Below, piece by piece: positions 39,339 through 47,498 of a stretch of 64,000 nt of DNA. A program made the translations under genes and the position numbers. The stretch covers positions 1 to 64,000 of the forward strand of contig VHDH01000001.1 of assembly GCA_016871445.1 (NCBI GenBank). The letters run 5' to 3'. A model generated the notes under the pieces. The model did no database searches and was not told the DNA's origin. It worked only from the letters and a program-made list of their open reading frames with translations. How positions within the stretch are numbered: the first letter of the stretch is position 1; every line of letters begins with the position of its first letter. The DNA is from Verrucomicrobiota bacterium (GTDB taxonomy: Bacteria > Verrucomicrobiota > Verrucomicrobiia > Limisphaerales > SXTU01).

Positions 39339-39398
39339 GGGAAAACGTAACGATACGAGTAAATCTGTGAAAATTCGCATTATTACTCTCCGAGTAAA

Positions 39399-40601
39399 AT
39401 GACCCAGTTCACCTACACCGCCATGACCGAGGCCGGGCAGCGTGTCTCCGGTTCGCTCGAAGCCGAGAGCGAGGCGTCGGCGTTGCGGTTGCTGGAGGAC
39501 CAGCGGCTGTTTCCCGTCACCGTGGCTGGCGCGTCAGGCACGGATGACGGCAAGCCCGCCCGCCGCAAGGTCCGCTCCCGTGACCTCGGCGTGCTCTATG
39601 GTCAACTCGCCGACTTGCTTGGGTCTGGCGTGCCGCTCTTGCGTGCGCTGGATTCTCTCATCCGCTCGACGCCGGCACCCGCATTGCGTGAATTGCTCAA
39701 GGAAATCCGCGCCGCTGTCGCCGAGGGCAAGACGCTCACCGAAGCGCTGCGGCCGTATCCGGAAATTTTCCCCACGCTACATATCGCGATGATCCAGGCG
39801 GGCGAACGCGCGGCGTTCCTTGAAGCCGTGTTGCGGAATCTCTCGGGCTTCCTCGAACGCTTCGAGGAATTGCGGAGCAAGGTGATGGGCGCGCTCATTT
39901 ACCCGGCGCTGCTCACTACGCTCGGCACGCTCGTGATGGTGGGCGCGCTGGTGTTTTTCGTTCCGCGCTTCGAGCCGTTGCTGGCCGCTGCGAAGAAGCC
40001 GCTGCCCACCGAGATTCTGTTTGGCGCGAGCAAGCTGGTGCGAGGCTATTGGTGGTTGCTGCTCATTGGCGGCGCGGGCGCGGGCTTCTTCCTCTGGCTT
40101 AACCTTCAGACGGAGGCCGCACGGCGGAAGTTGGAGGCGTGGCAACTCAAAATCCCCGTGGTTGGCGAAGCGCTCCGGTTGTTGGCGATTACGCGCTTCT
40201 GCCGCATCCTTGGTACGATGCTTGCCAACGGCGTACCGTTACTTTCCGCGCTGAAGATCGCCCAAAACGCCACCGGCTCGACCATCCTCGCCGAGCGCAT
40301 CGCCGAATGCACCGAGTCCGTGCGCGACGGCAAGCGTCTGTCTGAACCGCTGGCGAAGGGCGGCTTCTTCCCCGACCAAATCCTGGCGATGATCGCTGTC
40401 GCCGAGGAATCCAACAAACTAGATCACGTCCTGGTACAAATCGCCGAAACCGTGGAGCGCCGCACCAACCGCTCGGTGGACCAAGCGGTGCGGCTCATCG
40501 AGCCGTTGATCCTCTGTTTTGTCGCGGCCGCGATTGGCTTCCTCGCACTTGGTTTGCTGCTGCCCATCTTCACGATGGCCAGCGCGCTGGGCTCTAAGTG
40601 A
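39399..40601 (+). CDS. gspF: type II secretion inner-membrane platform protein GspF
   Basis: A 400-residue protein with two GspF domains (about 65-190 and 265-390) and three membrane helices. It begins FTYTAMTEAGQRVSGSLEAESEASALRLLEDQ, the standard GspF start. The first domain has YGQLADLLGSGVPLLRALD and the second FCRILGTMLANGVPLLSALKIA. It works with GspE to drive pseudopilus assembly and lies 60 bases after gspE. Confidence 0.96.
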   Translation: MTQFTYTAMTEAGQRVSGSLEAESEASALRLLEDQRLFPVTVAGASGTDDGKPARRKVRSRDLGVLYGQLADLLGSGVPLLRALDSLIRSTPAPALRELLKEIRAAVAEGKTLTEALRPYPEIFPTLHIAMIQAGERAAFLEAVLRNLSGFLERFEELRSKVMGALIYPALLTTLGTLVMVGALVFFVPRFEPLLAAAKKPLPTEILFGASKLVRGYWWLLLIGGAGAGFFLWLNLQTEAARRKLEAWQLKIPVVGEALRLLAITRFCRILGTMLANGVPLLSALKIAQNATGSTILAERIAECTESVRDGKRLSEPLAKGGFFPDQILAMIAVAEESNKLDHVLVQIAETVERRTNRSVDQAVRLIEPLILCFVAAAIGFLALGLLLPIFTMASALGSK

Positions 40602-40780
40602 GGCCCAGGTTGGCGACGGGCAGTCGCTCGTACCGGATGGGTTCGGCAGGTTCAGATCGGGCTCGCGTTCTCCATCCGAAAACAACGGTAAGTAGCCAGG
40701 TGAACGGATGAAAAATTCTTTCTAAATGTCAAATTTCTCCTGAATCATACCCTCAAGCTCCCGTCTTAATAAGGTTACAC

Positions 40781-41302
40781 ATGAAGTTGAACCTGCTTTT
40801 AAAACAGAATCGGTTCCCGCCTCGCACGGCGGGTTTCACGCTCATCGAGGTATTGCTGGTCATCGTCGTCATCCTGATGCTTGCTGGTGCGATGGTGGTC
40901 TTTGTCCTCCCCCAGCAAAAGGGCGCAGAGAAAAACACCACCAAGCTTCTTCTCGCGCAGGTCGCCAACGCGCTCGACACATACCGCCTTAACCTTGGTC
41001 ATTACCCCACCGAGCAGGAAGGCGGCCTAGATGCGCTCTCGAAAAAACCCACCTTTGAAAACGAGCGCATGGGCGAGAAGTGGCAGGGGCCATATCTTAA
41101 ACCCGGCACGACGTTGGATGACCCGTGGGGCTTTAAAATCCGCTATGAGAGAGTTGCTGCTAGCGGGGACAACGCAGAGGCCGGCAACACCACGGCCCTG
41201 CCATACAAGCTCTTCTCCGTAGGTCCCGACGGCCAGCCCGACACAGACGATGATATTAAACACGGGGCCGAGCCTGCCGGAGCGGAAAACACCGGCCGCT
41301 AA
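40781..41302 (+). CDS. gspG: major pseudopilin GspG
   Basis: A 173-residue prepilin with the cleavage motif TAG|FTLIEVLLVIVVILMLAGAMV, including Glu at mature position 5. The GspG-type C-terminal domain is seen in YRLNLGHYPTEQEGGLDAL and WQGPYLK...DPWG. The DGQPDTDDDI segment near the end corresponds to the calcium site of GspG. It is separated from gspF by 179 bases with no obvious gene, a place where a separate strong promoter for the abundant pseudopilin could lie. The following pseudopilin genes are tightly packed. Confidence 0.95.
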   Translation: MKLNLLLKQNRFPPRTAGFTLIEVLLVIVVILMLAGAMVVFVLPQQKGAEKNTTKLLLAQVANALDTYRLNLGHYPTEQEGGLDALSKKPTFENERMGEKWQGPYLKPGTTLDDPWGFKIRYERVAASGDNAEAGNTTALPYKLFSVGPDGQPDTDDDIKHGAEPAGAENTGR

Positions 41303-41305
41303 ATC

Positions 41306-42007
41306 ATGCGCTTACCGCACCAATCACCCCACTCCGGTTACACGCTGACCGAGCTGTTGCTCTCGGTTGTGCTCGTGCTCGGACTGTTGGGAGCGGTGGT
41401 CTTCAACTTCTCCTCCGGCTCCCGCACTGCTCAACTGGACGAGGGCGCGACGCAAGTCGAGGCGATGTTCCGCTTTGCCCGCGCGCATGCGGCTAGCACC
41501 GGCAAGCAGGTTCGCGTTTTTTTTCCAGAGGCTGAGTCCGGCGATAACGCCGAGTTGCTCGCTGCGGAGACACCCGGCGCGACCGTTCGCGTGACCTGCG
41601 AGCTCGATCCCATTGGCGCGCCCGGTGTTTTTACCGACGTGCCGGCGGCGGCCAATTTTGTCGCGAGCATCAGCGACCTTGTCAGCATCCAGCAGGTGCA
41701 GTCCGGGGTAGCAGCCTCGGAAAACTCCGCTCAAGTTGCGCCTCCCTCCGGCGAACCGACAGGCGAACCCGCCCCCGTGGAGGCCGCGCGGAGCGCTTTT
41801 GCGACCGTAACCTTTTATCCCGACGGCACGGGGGATACAGTCGAAGTGCTGCTCACCTCCCGCAGCGAAACCGATGCTCGGCGTTTCAGCATCCGCGTCA
41901 CCGGACTCACCGGTTCCATCCGTCGCCAAATCATTGCCGATCCTGCCGCTACCGAAACCGCGCCTTCCGCTTCGGCCACGGAGGCCGCTGCGGAGGTCGC
42001 CCGATGA
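41306..42007 (+). CDS. gspH: minor pseudopilin, GspH-like
   Basis: A 233-residue prepilin starting 3 bases after gspG. The cleavage motif HSG|YTLTELLLSVVLVLGLLGAVVF has Tyr in place of Phe at +1 and Glu at +5. The soluble part includes FRFARAHAASTGKQVRVFF, typical of GspH/FimT. It then has a longer than usual Pro/Ala/Glu-rich segment before TVTFYPDGTGDTVEV. It overlaps the next gene by 4 bases (ATGA). Confidence 0.85.
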   Translation: MRLPHQSPHSGYTLTELLLSVVLVLGLLGAVVFNFSSGSRTAQLDEGATQVEAMFRFARAHAASTGKQVRVFFPEAESGDNAELLAAETPGATVRVTCELDPIGAPGVFTDVPAAANFVASISDLVSIQQVQSGVAASENSAQVAPPSGEPTGEPAPVEAARSAFATVTFYPDGTGDTVEVLLTSRSETDARRFSIRVTGLTGSIRRQIIADPAATETAPSASATEAAAEVAR

Positions 42008-42420
42008 AGTTTTCGTCTGGTTCCGCCGCTCGCGTTCGCGGCACCGCCCTTCTTGAGGTCATTCTTGCGCTTGCGCTCTTTGTTGTGGCCGCAGCCATCG
42101 TCACGAGCGGCATGAATGCTTCCACGGAGAATCTCAGCCGCCAGCGTCGCCATACCCACGCCGCCAATCTGGCTGCCACGGTGCTTGCGGAAATCCAGCT
42201 AGGTATTCGGCGCACGAGCGAAGTTGGCGAACAACCCTTCGCCGCGCCATTCGACCAGTGGACCAGCGAACTCATCGTCACCCCAACCGAGACTGAGTCG
42301 GGCGAGGCCAGCGGTCTCCTGCGCGTGGAAGTCGTCATCCGACACCAGGATTCCGCGCTTGTTCGCCGCCTTGCCCAAATCATCCGCGTGCCGCCCGCCT
42401 CGACTCGCGCCGCTTTTTAA
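42004..42420 (+). CDS. gspI: minor pseudopilin, GspI-like
   Basis: A 138-residue prepilin with the N-terminal helix VRG|TALLEVILALALFVVAAAIV. The residue after the cleavage Gly is Thr rather than Met or Phe, and Glu is at +5. The region RRHTHAANLAATVLAEIQLG matches the GspI pattern (x-x-A-x-x-L-A-x-x-x-L-E). Position between H and J supports GspI. It overlaps gspH by 4 bases and ends 2 bases before gspJ. Confidence 0.82.
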   Translation: MKFSSGSAARVRGTALLEVILALALFVVAAAIVTSGMNASTENLSRQRRHTHAANLAATVLAEIQLGIRRTSEVGEQPFAAPFDQWTSELIVTPTETESGEASGLLRVEVVIRHQDSALVRRLAQIIRVPPASTRAAF

Positions 42421-42422
42421 AC

Positions 42423-43217
42423 ATGCGCCTCCCCCGTCATCCTTGCAGCGACCGATGTCAGGTGGTTCTGGCCTCCCAGGCCGCATTTACTCTTTTGGAA
42501 GTCGTCTTCGCCATCGGCATCGCCACCGGTATTCTCGTCGCGGCGCTTGCCTTCCATCATCAAGCCACTGCTTTGCGCGCGAACCTCCTCGACGAAGCAG
42601 AACGCCTCGCCGCCGTTCGCCAGATCATGGACCGTCTCGCTGCCGACCTCCGCGTCGCACCGGGTTACAACCATGTCGGCTTCATCGGTGACTCAAATTC
42701 TCTGCGCTTTGTAACCACCCGCTTGCCGCTCACGCCCGTTGGCTTCGACTCCGACCTGCGCCGCGTGACCTACCGCGCCACCTTCTCCGGCGACGCCACC
42801 AACCTCACTGTTAGCGGCCTCTCACGCCTCGATGAACCGGCCGTGGAACTCATCGCCTCCCCGCTTACGTCAACTGCCGCCACAGGGACGACGACTGAAC
42901 CGGTCGGTGATGCAGCGGAGGAACTCGCCGCCAGCGTCACGAACGCGACCTTGTCCGTCGCTGGCGCTGCCGAGCCGCTCACCGAATCGATTCGCTTCCT
43001 GAATTTTCGTTTCTGGGACGGCTCTGCGTGGCGTGACACATGGAGCGGCGTGGCTCCGCCGCCCGGGGTGGAAATCAGTCTTGGCTTCGAGTCGCTCCCC
43101 GCCGACATGACCCCCGACATGTACCCGGGTGAGGTCTTCCGCCGTGTTATCTTCCTTCCCGCTGGCCAGCCAAAATCAGCGGAGGAGAATCTTGTAGTCC
43201 GCTTGAACCAACAGTGA
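42423..43217 (+). CDS. gspJ: minor pseudopilin, GspJ-like
   Basis: A 264-residue prepilin with ASQAA|FTLLEVVFAIGIATGILVAAL. The residue before the cleavage site is Ala where Gly is nearly universal; Glu +5 is kept. The soluble domain has RQIMDRLAADLRVAPGYNHVGFIGDSNSLRFVTTR and ends with RVIFLP. Size and order between I and K support GspJ. The stop overlaps the GTG of gspK (GTGA). Confidence 0.83.
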   Translation: MRLPRHPCSDRCQVVLASQAAFTLLEVVFAIGIATGILVAALAFHHQATALRANLLDEAERLAAVRQIMDRLAADLRVAPGYNHVGFIGDSNSLRFVTTRLPLTPVGFDSDLRRVTYRATFSGDATNLTVSGLSRLDEPAVELIASPLTSTAATGTTTEPVGDAAEELAASVTNATLSVAGAAEPLTESIRFLNFRFWDGSAWRDTWSGVAPPPGVEISLGFESLPADMTPDMYPGEVFRRVIFLPAGQPKSAEENLVVRLNQQ

Positions 43218-44827
43218 ACTTGTGCTTTCAACGCGAGCAAACTCGCCTGCCTTATCTCGCTTTCCAAGCGCGAGAAAAGTGGCGCGTGGGGACTCATTCC
43301 TCCGCTTTCGCCCTCGTCGCTGTGCTCGTCATGGTGATGTTGCTCTCGATGCTTGTCATTAGCTTGCTGTTCAGGTTTCAGGCAGAAGACTCCGCTGCAA
43401 GCGCGAGCGTTAACGGCGAGCAAGCATGGGCGGCGGCGATGAGCGGCGTCGAGGAGGCGCTGCGCGTTGCCAGCACCGCCGCCCCCGGTGCCAACGACTG
43501 GCAGGACAATCCGGGCGCTTTCCGCGAGCGGCTTGTCTTCGACGACGGCGGCGAGCGTTGGTTCTTCTCTGTCTTTACGCCGAGCGCGACGCCCGGCGAA
43601 GTCCGCTACGGTCTCGCCGACGAGGCTTCCAAGCTCAACGTCAACGTCGCCGCTGGTGCCAGCCTCGAGAAGCTCCCGCGCGTTTCGCCCGCCATGGCTG
43701 CCGCGCTCGTTGACTTTCTCGACCCCGATGACATACCGGAGCCAGAGGGCGCAGAGCAGGAGTATTACAGCGCCTTGGCTCGGCCTTATACTATTCGCAA
43801 TGGCCCGCTGGCATCGCTTGACGAGTTACTGCTCGTGCGCGGTTTTACGGCGGAAATTCTCCATGGCGCGGCGGCGGCGTCCGCTAACTTGACCAACGAA
43901 GAACCCTCCACGGCCAGTGCTAATACCCGCGTCACGCGCGGCCTCAGCCAGTTCCTCACGGTGGCGTCTTACGAATTTAACACCGACGCCGACGGTTGGG
44001 ACCTCACGAACTTGAACGACCCTGCGTCACCATTGCCCAGCACTGACCGCTTGCCCGCTGCCGTCACGAATTTCATCAGCGCGCTCCGAACAAACGGCGT
44101 GACGCTCAGCCATCCCGCCGAATTGCTTGAAGCCACGTTGCTCATCAAGACCGCGAAGGGCGCCATGACTGAGATCTCCTCTGGCGTGGGCAAGGCTGAG
44201 TTGGCTGCTGTACTCGAACTCTTCACCGCCTCCGATTACTACTACACCGATGGCCTCATTAATGTGAACACCGCCAGTGCCACCGTGCTTGCGACGTTGC
44301 CTGGCGTGGATGAGGCGCTCGCCGAGACCATCGTATCCGCGCGCGGAGCGCTTGGCGCAGGCCGTCGGACAACCACGGCGTGGCTATATCAGGAGGGCGT
44401 GCTCGATGCCGCAAAGTTCAAAGCCCTCGCGCCACTGCTCACCTCGCGCAGCGAGCAATTCACGTTCTGCGTCATTGGCTATGGCCTGCCTTCGGGCCGC
44501 TTCCGCGTGCTGGAGGTGGGCATTGACGTGGCCGGTGGTGACCGCCGCGTGACTTACCTCCGCGATGTGACACGGCGCGGCTTGCCGTTCCCGATTGCCG
44601 GCGAAGCCGAGGGGCAAGTGACGAAGCTCGAAAGCCCAAGTGCGAAAGTGAAACGCAGCTCCCAACTCCCAGCTCCAAATTTTCAATATACTCCAAGCTC
44701 CAAGCTGCCAATACCAAGGCGCGCCTCCAATTTCCCGCATGCGAATCTAGATTCAGAGCAGGCAACGTCTCTGGTGCTAGGACCTTGGATCTGGGGGCTT
44801 TTTTCCTCGGAGGTTTGCCATGGCTGA
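43214..44827 (+). CDS. gspK: minor pseudopilin GspK-like, with atypical C-terminal tail
   Basis: A 537-residue protein. The N-terminal helix SSAFALVAVLVMVMLLSMLVISLLF lacks Glu at +5, a known trait of GspK, and has Ala before Phe at the likely cleavage point. The body shows YGLADEASKLNVNVAA, ALVDFLDPDDIPEPEGAEQEYYSAL, the region after RNGPLASLDELLLVRGFT, and the C-terminal helix-hairpin-helix-like LINVNTASATVLATLPGVDEALAETIV, all typical of GspK. The last about 55 residues (after SPSAKVKRSSQ) are Pro/Ser/Asn-rich, with different base composition. It overlaps gspL by 8 bases. Confidence 0.88.
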   Translation: MNLCFQREQTRLPYLAFQAREKWRVGTHSSAFALVAVLVMVMLLSMLVISLLFRFQAEDSAASASVNGEQAWAAAMSGVEEALRVASTAAPGANDWQDNPGAFRERLVFDDGGERWFFSVFTPSATPGEVRYGLADEASKLNVNVAAGASLEKLPRVSPAMAAALVDFLDPDDIPEPEGAEQEYYSALARPYTIRNGPLASLDELLLVRGFTAEILHGAAAASANLTNEEPSTASANTRVTRGLSQFLTVASYEFNTDADGWDLTNLNDPASPLPSTDRLPAAVTNFISALRTNGVTLSHPAELLEATLLIKTAKGAMTEISSGVGKAELAAVLELFTASDYYYTDGLINVNTASATVLATLPGVDEALAETIVSARGALGAGRRTTTAWLYQEGVLDAAKFKALAPLLTSRSEQFTFCVIGYGLPSGRFRVLEVGIDVAGGDRRVTYLRDVTRRGLPFPIAGEAEGQVTKLESPSAKVKRSSQLPAPNFQYTPSSKLPIPRRASNFPHANLDSEQATSLVLGPWIWGLFSSEVCHG

Positions 44828-46445
44828 CCGCGACGCTCTCCCTGCGTTCCCGTTCAAGAGGCCTACTGCCGGGCGCGCGAAACTCCCGTCGCAGGCAACC
44901 TCGCTAGACTTTGACAGCCGCTCGCTCCGTGTCGTCTCGCCTGGACTCAGCCGCATCGCGGTCGCCCCGCTAAACTTGCCCGCTGATGCTGACCGCACTG
45001 ATGCCGCCGTGCTTGGGGCCGCGTTGGCGACTGCGTTGGAGCAACTCAAACTCAAACCCGGCCCCGTAGTAATGGGCTTGCCGCGCGCTCAGGTGGTGCT
45101 CAAGACGCTCCTGCTGCCCGTCGTCGCGGACGTGAACGAACTCGCGTCCATCGTTCATCTGCAAGTCGGACGCGACCTCCCGTTTCGGCTCGCGGACGCG
45201 GTGATTGATTTCCAAATCCTCCGCCAAATCGCGCCGCCTGCACCTAAACCCGACGTGAATGCCAAGCCCGGCGCAGAAGCACCCGCTGCGCCGCCGCCCA
45301 AGGTCGAAGTGCTCGTGGCTGTGGCGAAGCGCGAGGCCGTCGCGTTCTACCAACGCGTCGCGGAAGCGGCAGGCGTGAAACTCGTCGCGCTCGGCCTCTT
45401 GCCAAACGCCGGCGCGCGGTGCGTTGAGGCGTGTCGCGTCGTGGAACGGGGGCAACCCTTCGCGCTCGTGTCGCTGCGCGTGGATGAAGTCAGCATTGAG
45501 ATCGCGTGTGACAGCGCAGTGCCGTTCAGCCGCGGTGCGGCATTGAAGCCAATGGACGCGAACGCGCCGGAGACATTCGTCAACGCCGCGACGATTGAAG
45601 CCGTCCGCAGCTTGCACAGTCACGGCGGCCAGGGCGCGGCAGGGTCACCCGCGAGGGTTTTCGTCAGCGGCGCGACGGGCCAAGAAGCTGCGCTTGCCAC
45701 TGCACTCGCCGCTCGCATGAGTGTGCCGGTGGCCGCGCTGGACACGGCGGCGCTCGACTTGCCGACGGAGGCGCGGGTGGACGCGGGCGGTTCCGCCGCC
45801 GCCATCGGCTTGGTGCTCGGCTACGCGGACACAAACGGGTTGCCGTTTGATTTTCTTAACCCGAAGCGTCCTGCCGTCCCGCGCGATATGCGGCGCGTGA
45901 AGATTCTTGCCGGCTTGGCCGTGACGGCGGCGTTGTTCATCGTCGTGGCGGGCATTCGGCATTGGCTCATCGGGAAACGCCAGACCGTGCTCGATGCCGT
46001 AACCGCCGAGGCTGTGCTTGCGGAGAAAAACCGACCTGCGTACCGGAAGGTAATTTCGCAGGCGGCCGTGGTGAACGAGTGGGTCGGTGGCGAGCGCGAC
46101 TGGCTGCTGCATTATGCGCACCTTAGCGCTGTGCTCCCGCGCAGCGAGGAGATGTTTCTCACATCCTTCGCGGTAAGTGGGCCGGGTGCATTAAGGCTGG
46201 GTGTGCGCGCGAAAAGTGGAGCGATTCTGGCGAAGATGGAAAAGCAGCTCCGCGCCGCCGGCTATGAGGTCAAGCCGCTTGCCATCACGCCGGGTGCGGA
46301 CAAAAATGGCTATGAATTCCAGTCCACCGTCGAACTAGGTGTACCGGCGAAGCTCAAAATTGACACCACGCAACTGCTGCCACCGGAGCGCCCGGCGGAT
46401 GACGCTTCCCTCGACCCACCAGGACGCAGGAGAGGAGGCGGATGA
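44820..46445 (+). CDS. gspL: GspL-like protein (PilM-like actin fold plus PilN-like part)
   Basis: A 541-residue protein beginning at an ATG preceded by a good Shine-Dalgarno (GGAGG, 6-base spacing) inside the end of gspK. Residues about 25-340 look like a PilM/GspL actin-fold cytoplasmic domain (TSLDFDSRSLRVVSPG, then VVMGLPRAQVVLKTLLLP and a Glu/Asp-containing LQVGRDLPF segment). A Pro/Ala loop interrupts the first part. One membrane helix lies near 360-382 (ILAGLAVTAALFIVVAGI), followed by a PilN-like periplasmic region. GspL is known to be equivalent to a PilM-PilN fusion, which fits. It anchors GspE at the membrane. Stop overlaps the next start (ATGA). Confidence 0.8.
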   Translation: MADRDALPAFPFKRPTAGRAKLPSQATSLDFDSRSLRVVSPGLSRIAVAPLNLPADADRTDAAVLGAALATALEQLKLKPGPVVMGLPRAQVVLKTLLLPVVADVNELASIVHLQVGRDLPFRLADAVIDFQILRQIAPPAPKPDVNAKPGAEAPAAPPPKVEVLVAVAKREAVAFYQRVAEAAGVKLVALGLLPNAGARCVEACRVVERGQPFALVSLRVDEVSIEIACDSAVPFSRGAALKPMDANAPETFVNAATIEAVRSLHSHGGQGAAGSPARVFVSGATGQEAALATALAARMSVPVAALDTAALDLPTEARVDAGGSAAAIGLVLGYADTNGLPFDFLNPKRPAVPRDMRRVKILAGLAVTAALFIVVAGIRHWLIGKRQTVLDAVTAEAVLAEKNRPAYRKVISQAAVVNEWVGGERDWLLHYAHLSAVLPRSEEMFLTSFAVSGPGALRLGVRAKSGAILAKMEKQLRAAGYEVKPLAITPGADKNGYEFQSTVELGVPAKLKIDTTQLLPPERPADDASLDPPGRRRGGG

Positions 46446-47485
46446 ACACCCGCGAGAAAAAACTTGCCGCGATGGTTCTCGGCACTGCGGCGCTCTTCAG
46501 CGGTTTGCTGGGCATTCGCACGTTTATTTCGCGCCCGCTTGTAGACCTCGATAAACGGATCGTCGCCGCTCGCGAGCGACTCGGAAAAATCCAGACCGAA
46601 CGGCGGAATTTCTTCACTGCCGAGGACCGCTTGAAGTCGCTGACCAAGCTTGCTTATGCCGACACGACCGACGAGGCCAGCGCGCGTTCGGGCGAGGTGC
46701 TGACGAAACAGATTGTTCAAGCGGGCTTGGACGAAGGCGACTTCACCCGGCTGCCGCTTGGCCCGCGCAAACTTCGGGGCGCGAGCGAGATCGGCTGGAG
46801 CGTACAGGGCGATGGGCCGTTGGCGAGGGTCGTGAACTTGCTCTTCATCCTTGAACAATCGCCGCATTTGCTACGGATCGAAGGGTTGGTGCTCTCGCAG
46901 GCGGAGAAGCCTGGCGACGTGCGCGTGCGCTTCCGCTTCCTGACGCTCGTGCTGGATCCCGCGCCCGAGGTCAAGCGTGAGGTGCTCACGGCGAAGGTGG
47001 ACTTAAAGTCTGAAGCCCGCCACGTCTTCGACGGCATCGTCACGCGGGACTTACTGCGGCCTTACATTAAACGTCCGCCGCCACCGCCGGTCGTCGCGAA
47101 GACAGGTAGCAATTCCTCTGCTTCCGCGGTGCCCGCCACGCCGCCGGGACCACCTGGCCCGGAGACTTTCCGCGTCGTCTCGCTCTCCGAATGGCAGGGC
47201 CAGCCCGAAATCCACGTGCGCGACCTCACCGCGCAGAAAACAGTTCGTTATAAGTCGGGTGATACGTTGGCGGGAGGAACCATTGTGCTGGTGGATTATC
47301 GTGCACTGCCATTGCCCGGCGGGAATGGGTTGCTTTCCGACAGCCGGGTCATCGTGCGCGTGAAGGACGAGTTCTTCGCTATTGAGCGCGGCCAGACATT
47401 GGGAGATTTACGGAAGCTGGAACTTGCACAGCTCCCGCCAGAATTGGCAAAATCTGTTGGTAACCTGCCGCGCACGACACCATGA
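46442..47485 (+). CDS. GspM/PilO-like protein with an added GspC/PilP-like C-terminal domain
   Basis: A 347-residue protein with a short N-terminal tail, one helix (LAAMVLGTAALFSGLLGIRTF), a coiled coil (LDKRIVAARERLGKIQTERRNF) and a ferredoxin-like domain (LARVVNLLFILEQSPHLLRIEGLVL), as in PilO/GspM. After a Pro-rich linker (about 205-240) comes a beta-rich region of about 110 residues (ETFRVVSLSEWQGQPEIHVRDLTAQKTVRYKSGDTLAGG...). Its length, position and pattern are like the HR domain of GspC/PilP, which contacts the secretin N0 domain. No separate gspC gene exists in the cluster, so this may be a GspM-GspC fusion (inference). The secretin gene starts 13 bases downstream. Confidence 0.7.
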   Translation: MNTREKKLAAMVLGTAALFSGLLGIRTFISRPLVDLDKRIVAARERLGKIQTERRNFFTAEDRLKSLTKLAYADTTDEASARSGEVLTKQIVQAGLDEGDFTRLPLGPRKLRGASEIGWSVQGDGPLARVVNLLFILEQSPHLLRIEGLVLSQAEKPGDVRVRFRFLTLVLDPAPEVKREVLTAKVDLKSEARHVFDGIVTRDLLRPYIKRPPPPPVVAKTGSNSSASAVPATPPGPPGPETFRVVSLSEWQGQPEIHVRDLTAQKTVRYKSGDTLAGGTIVLVDYRALPLPGGNGLLSDSRVIVRVKDEFFAIERGQTLGDLRKLELAQLPPELAKSVGNLPRTTP

Positions 47486-47498
47486 ACATTTTCCCCTT

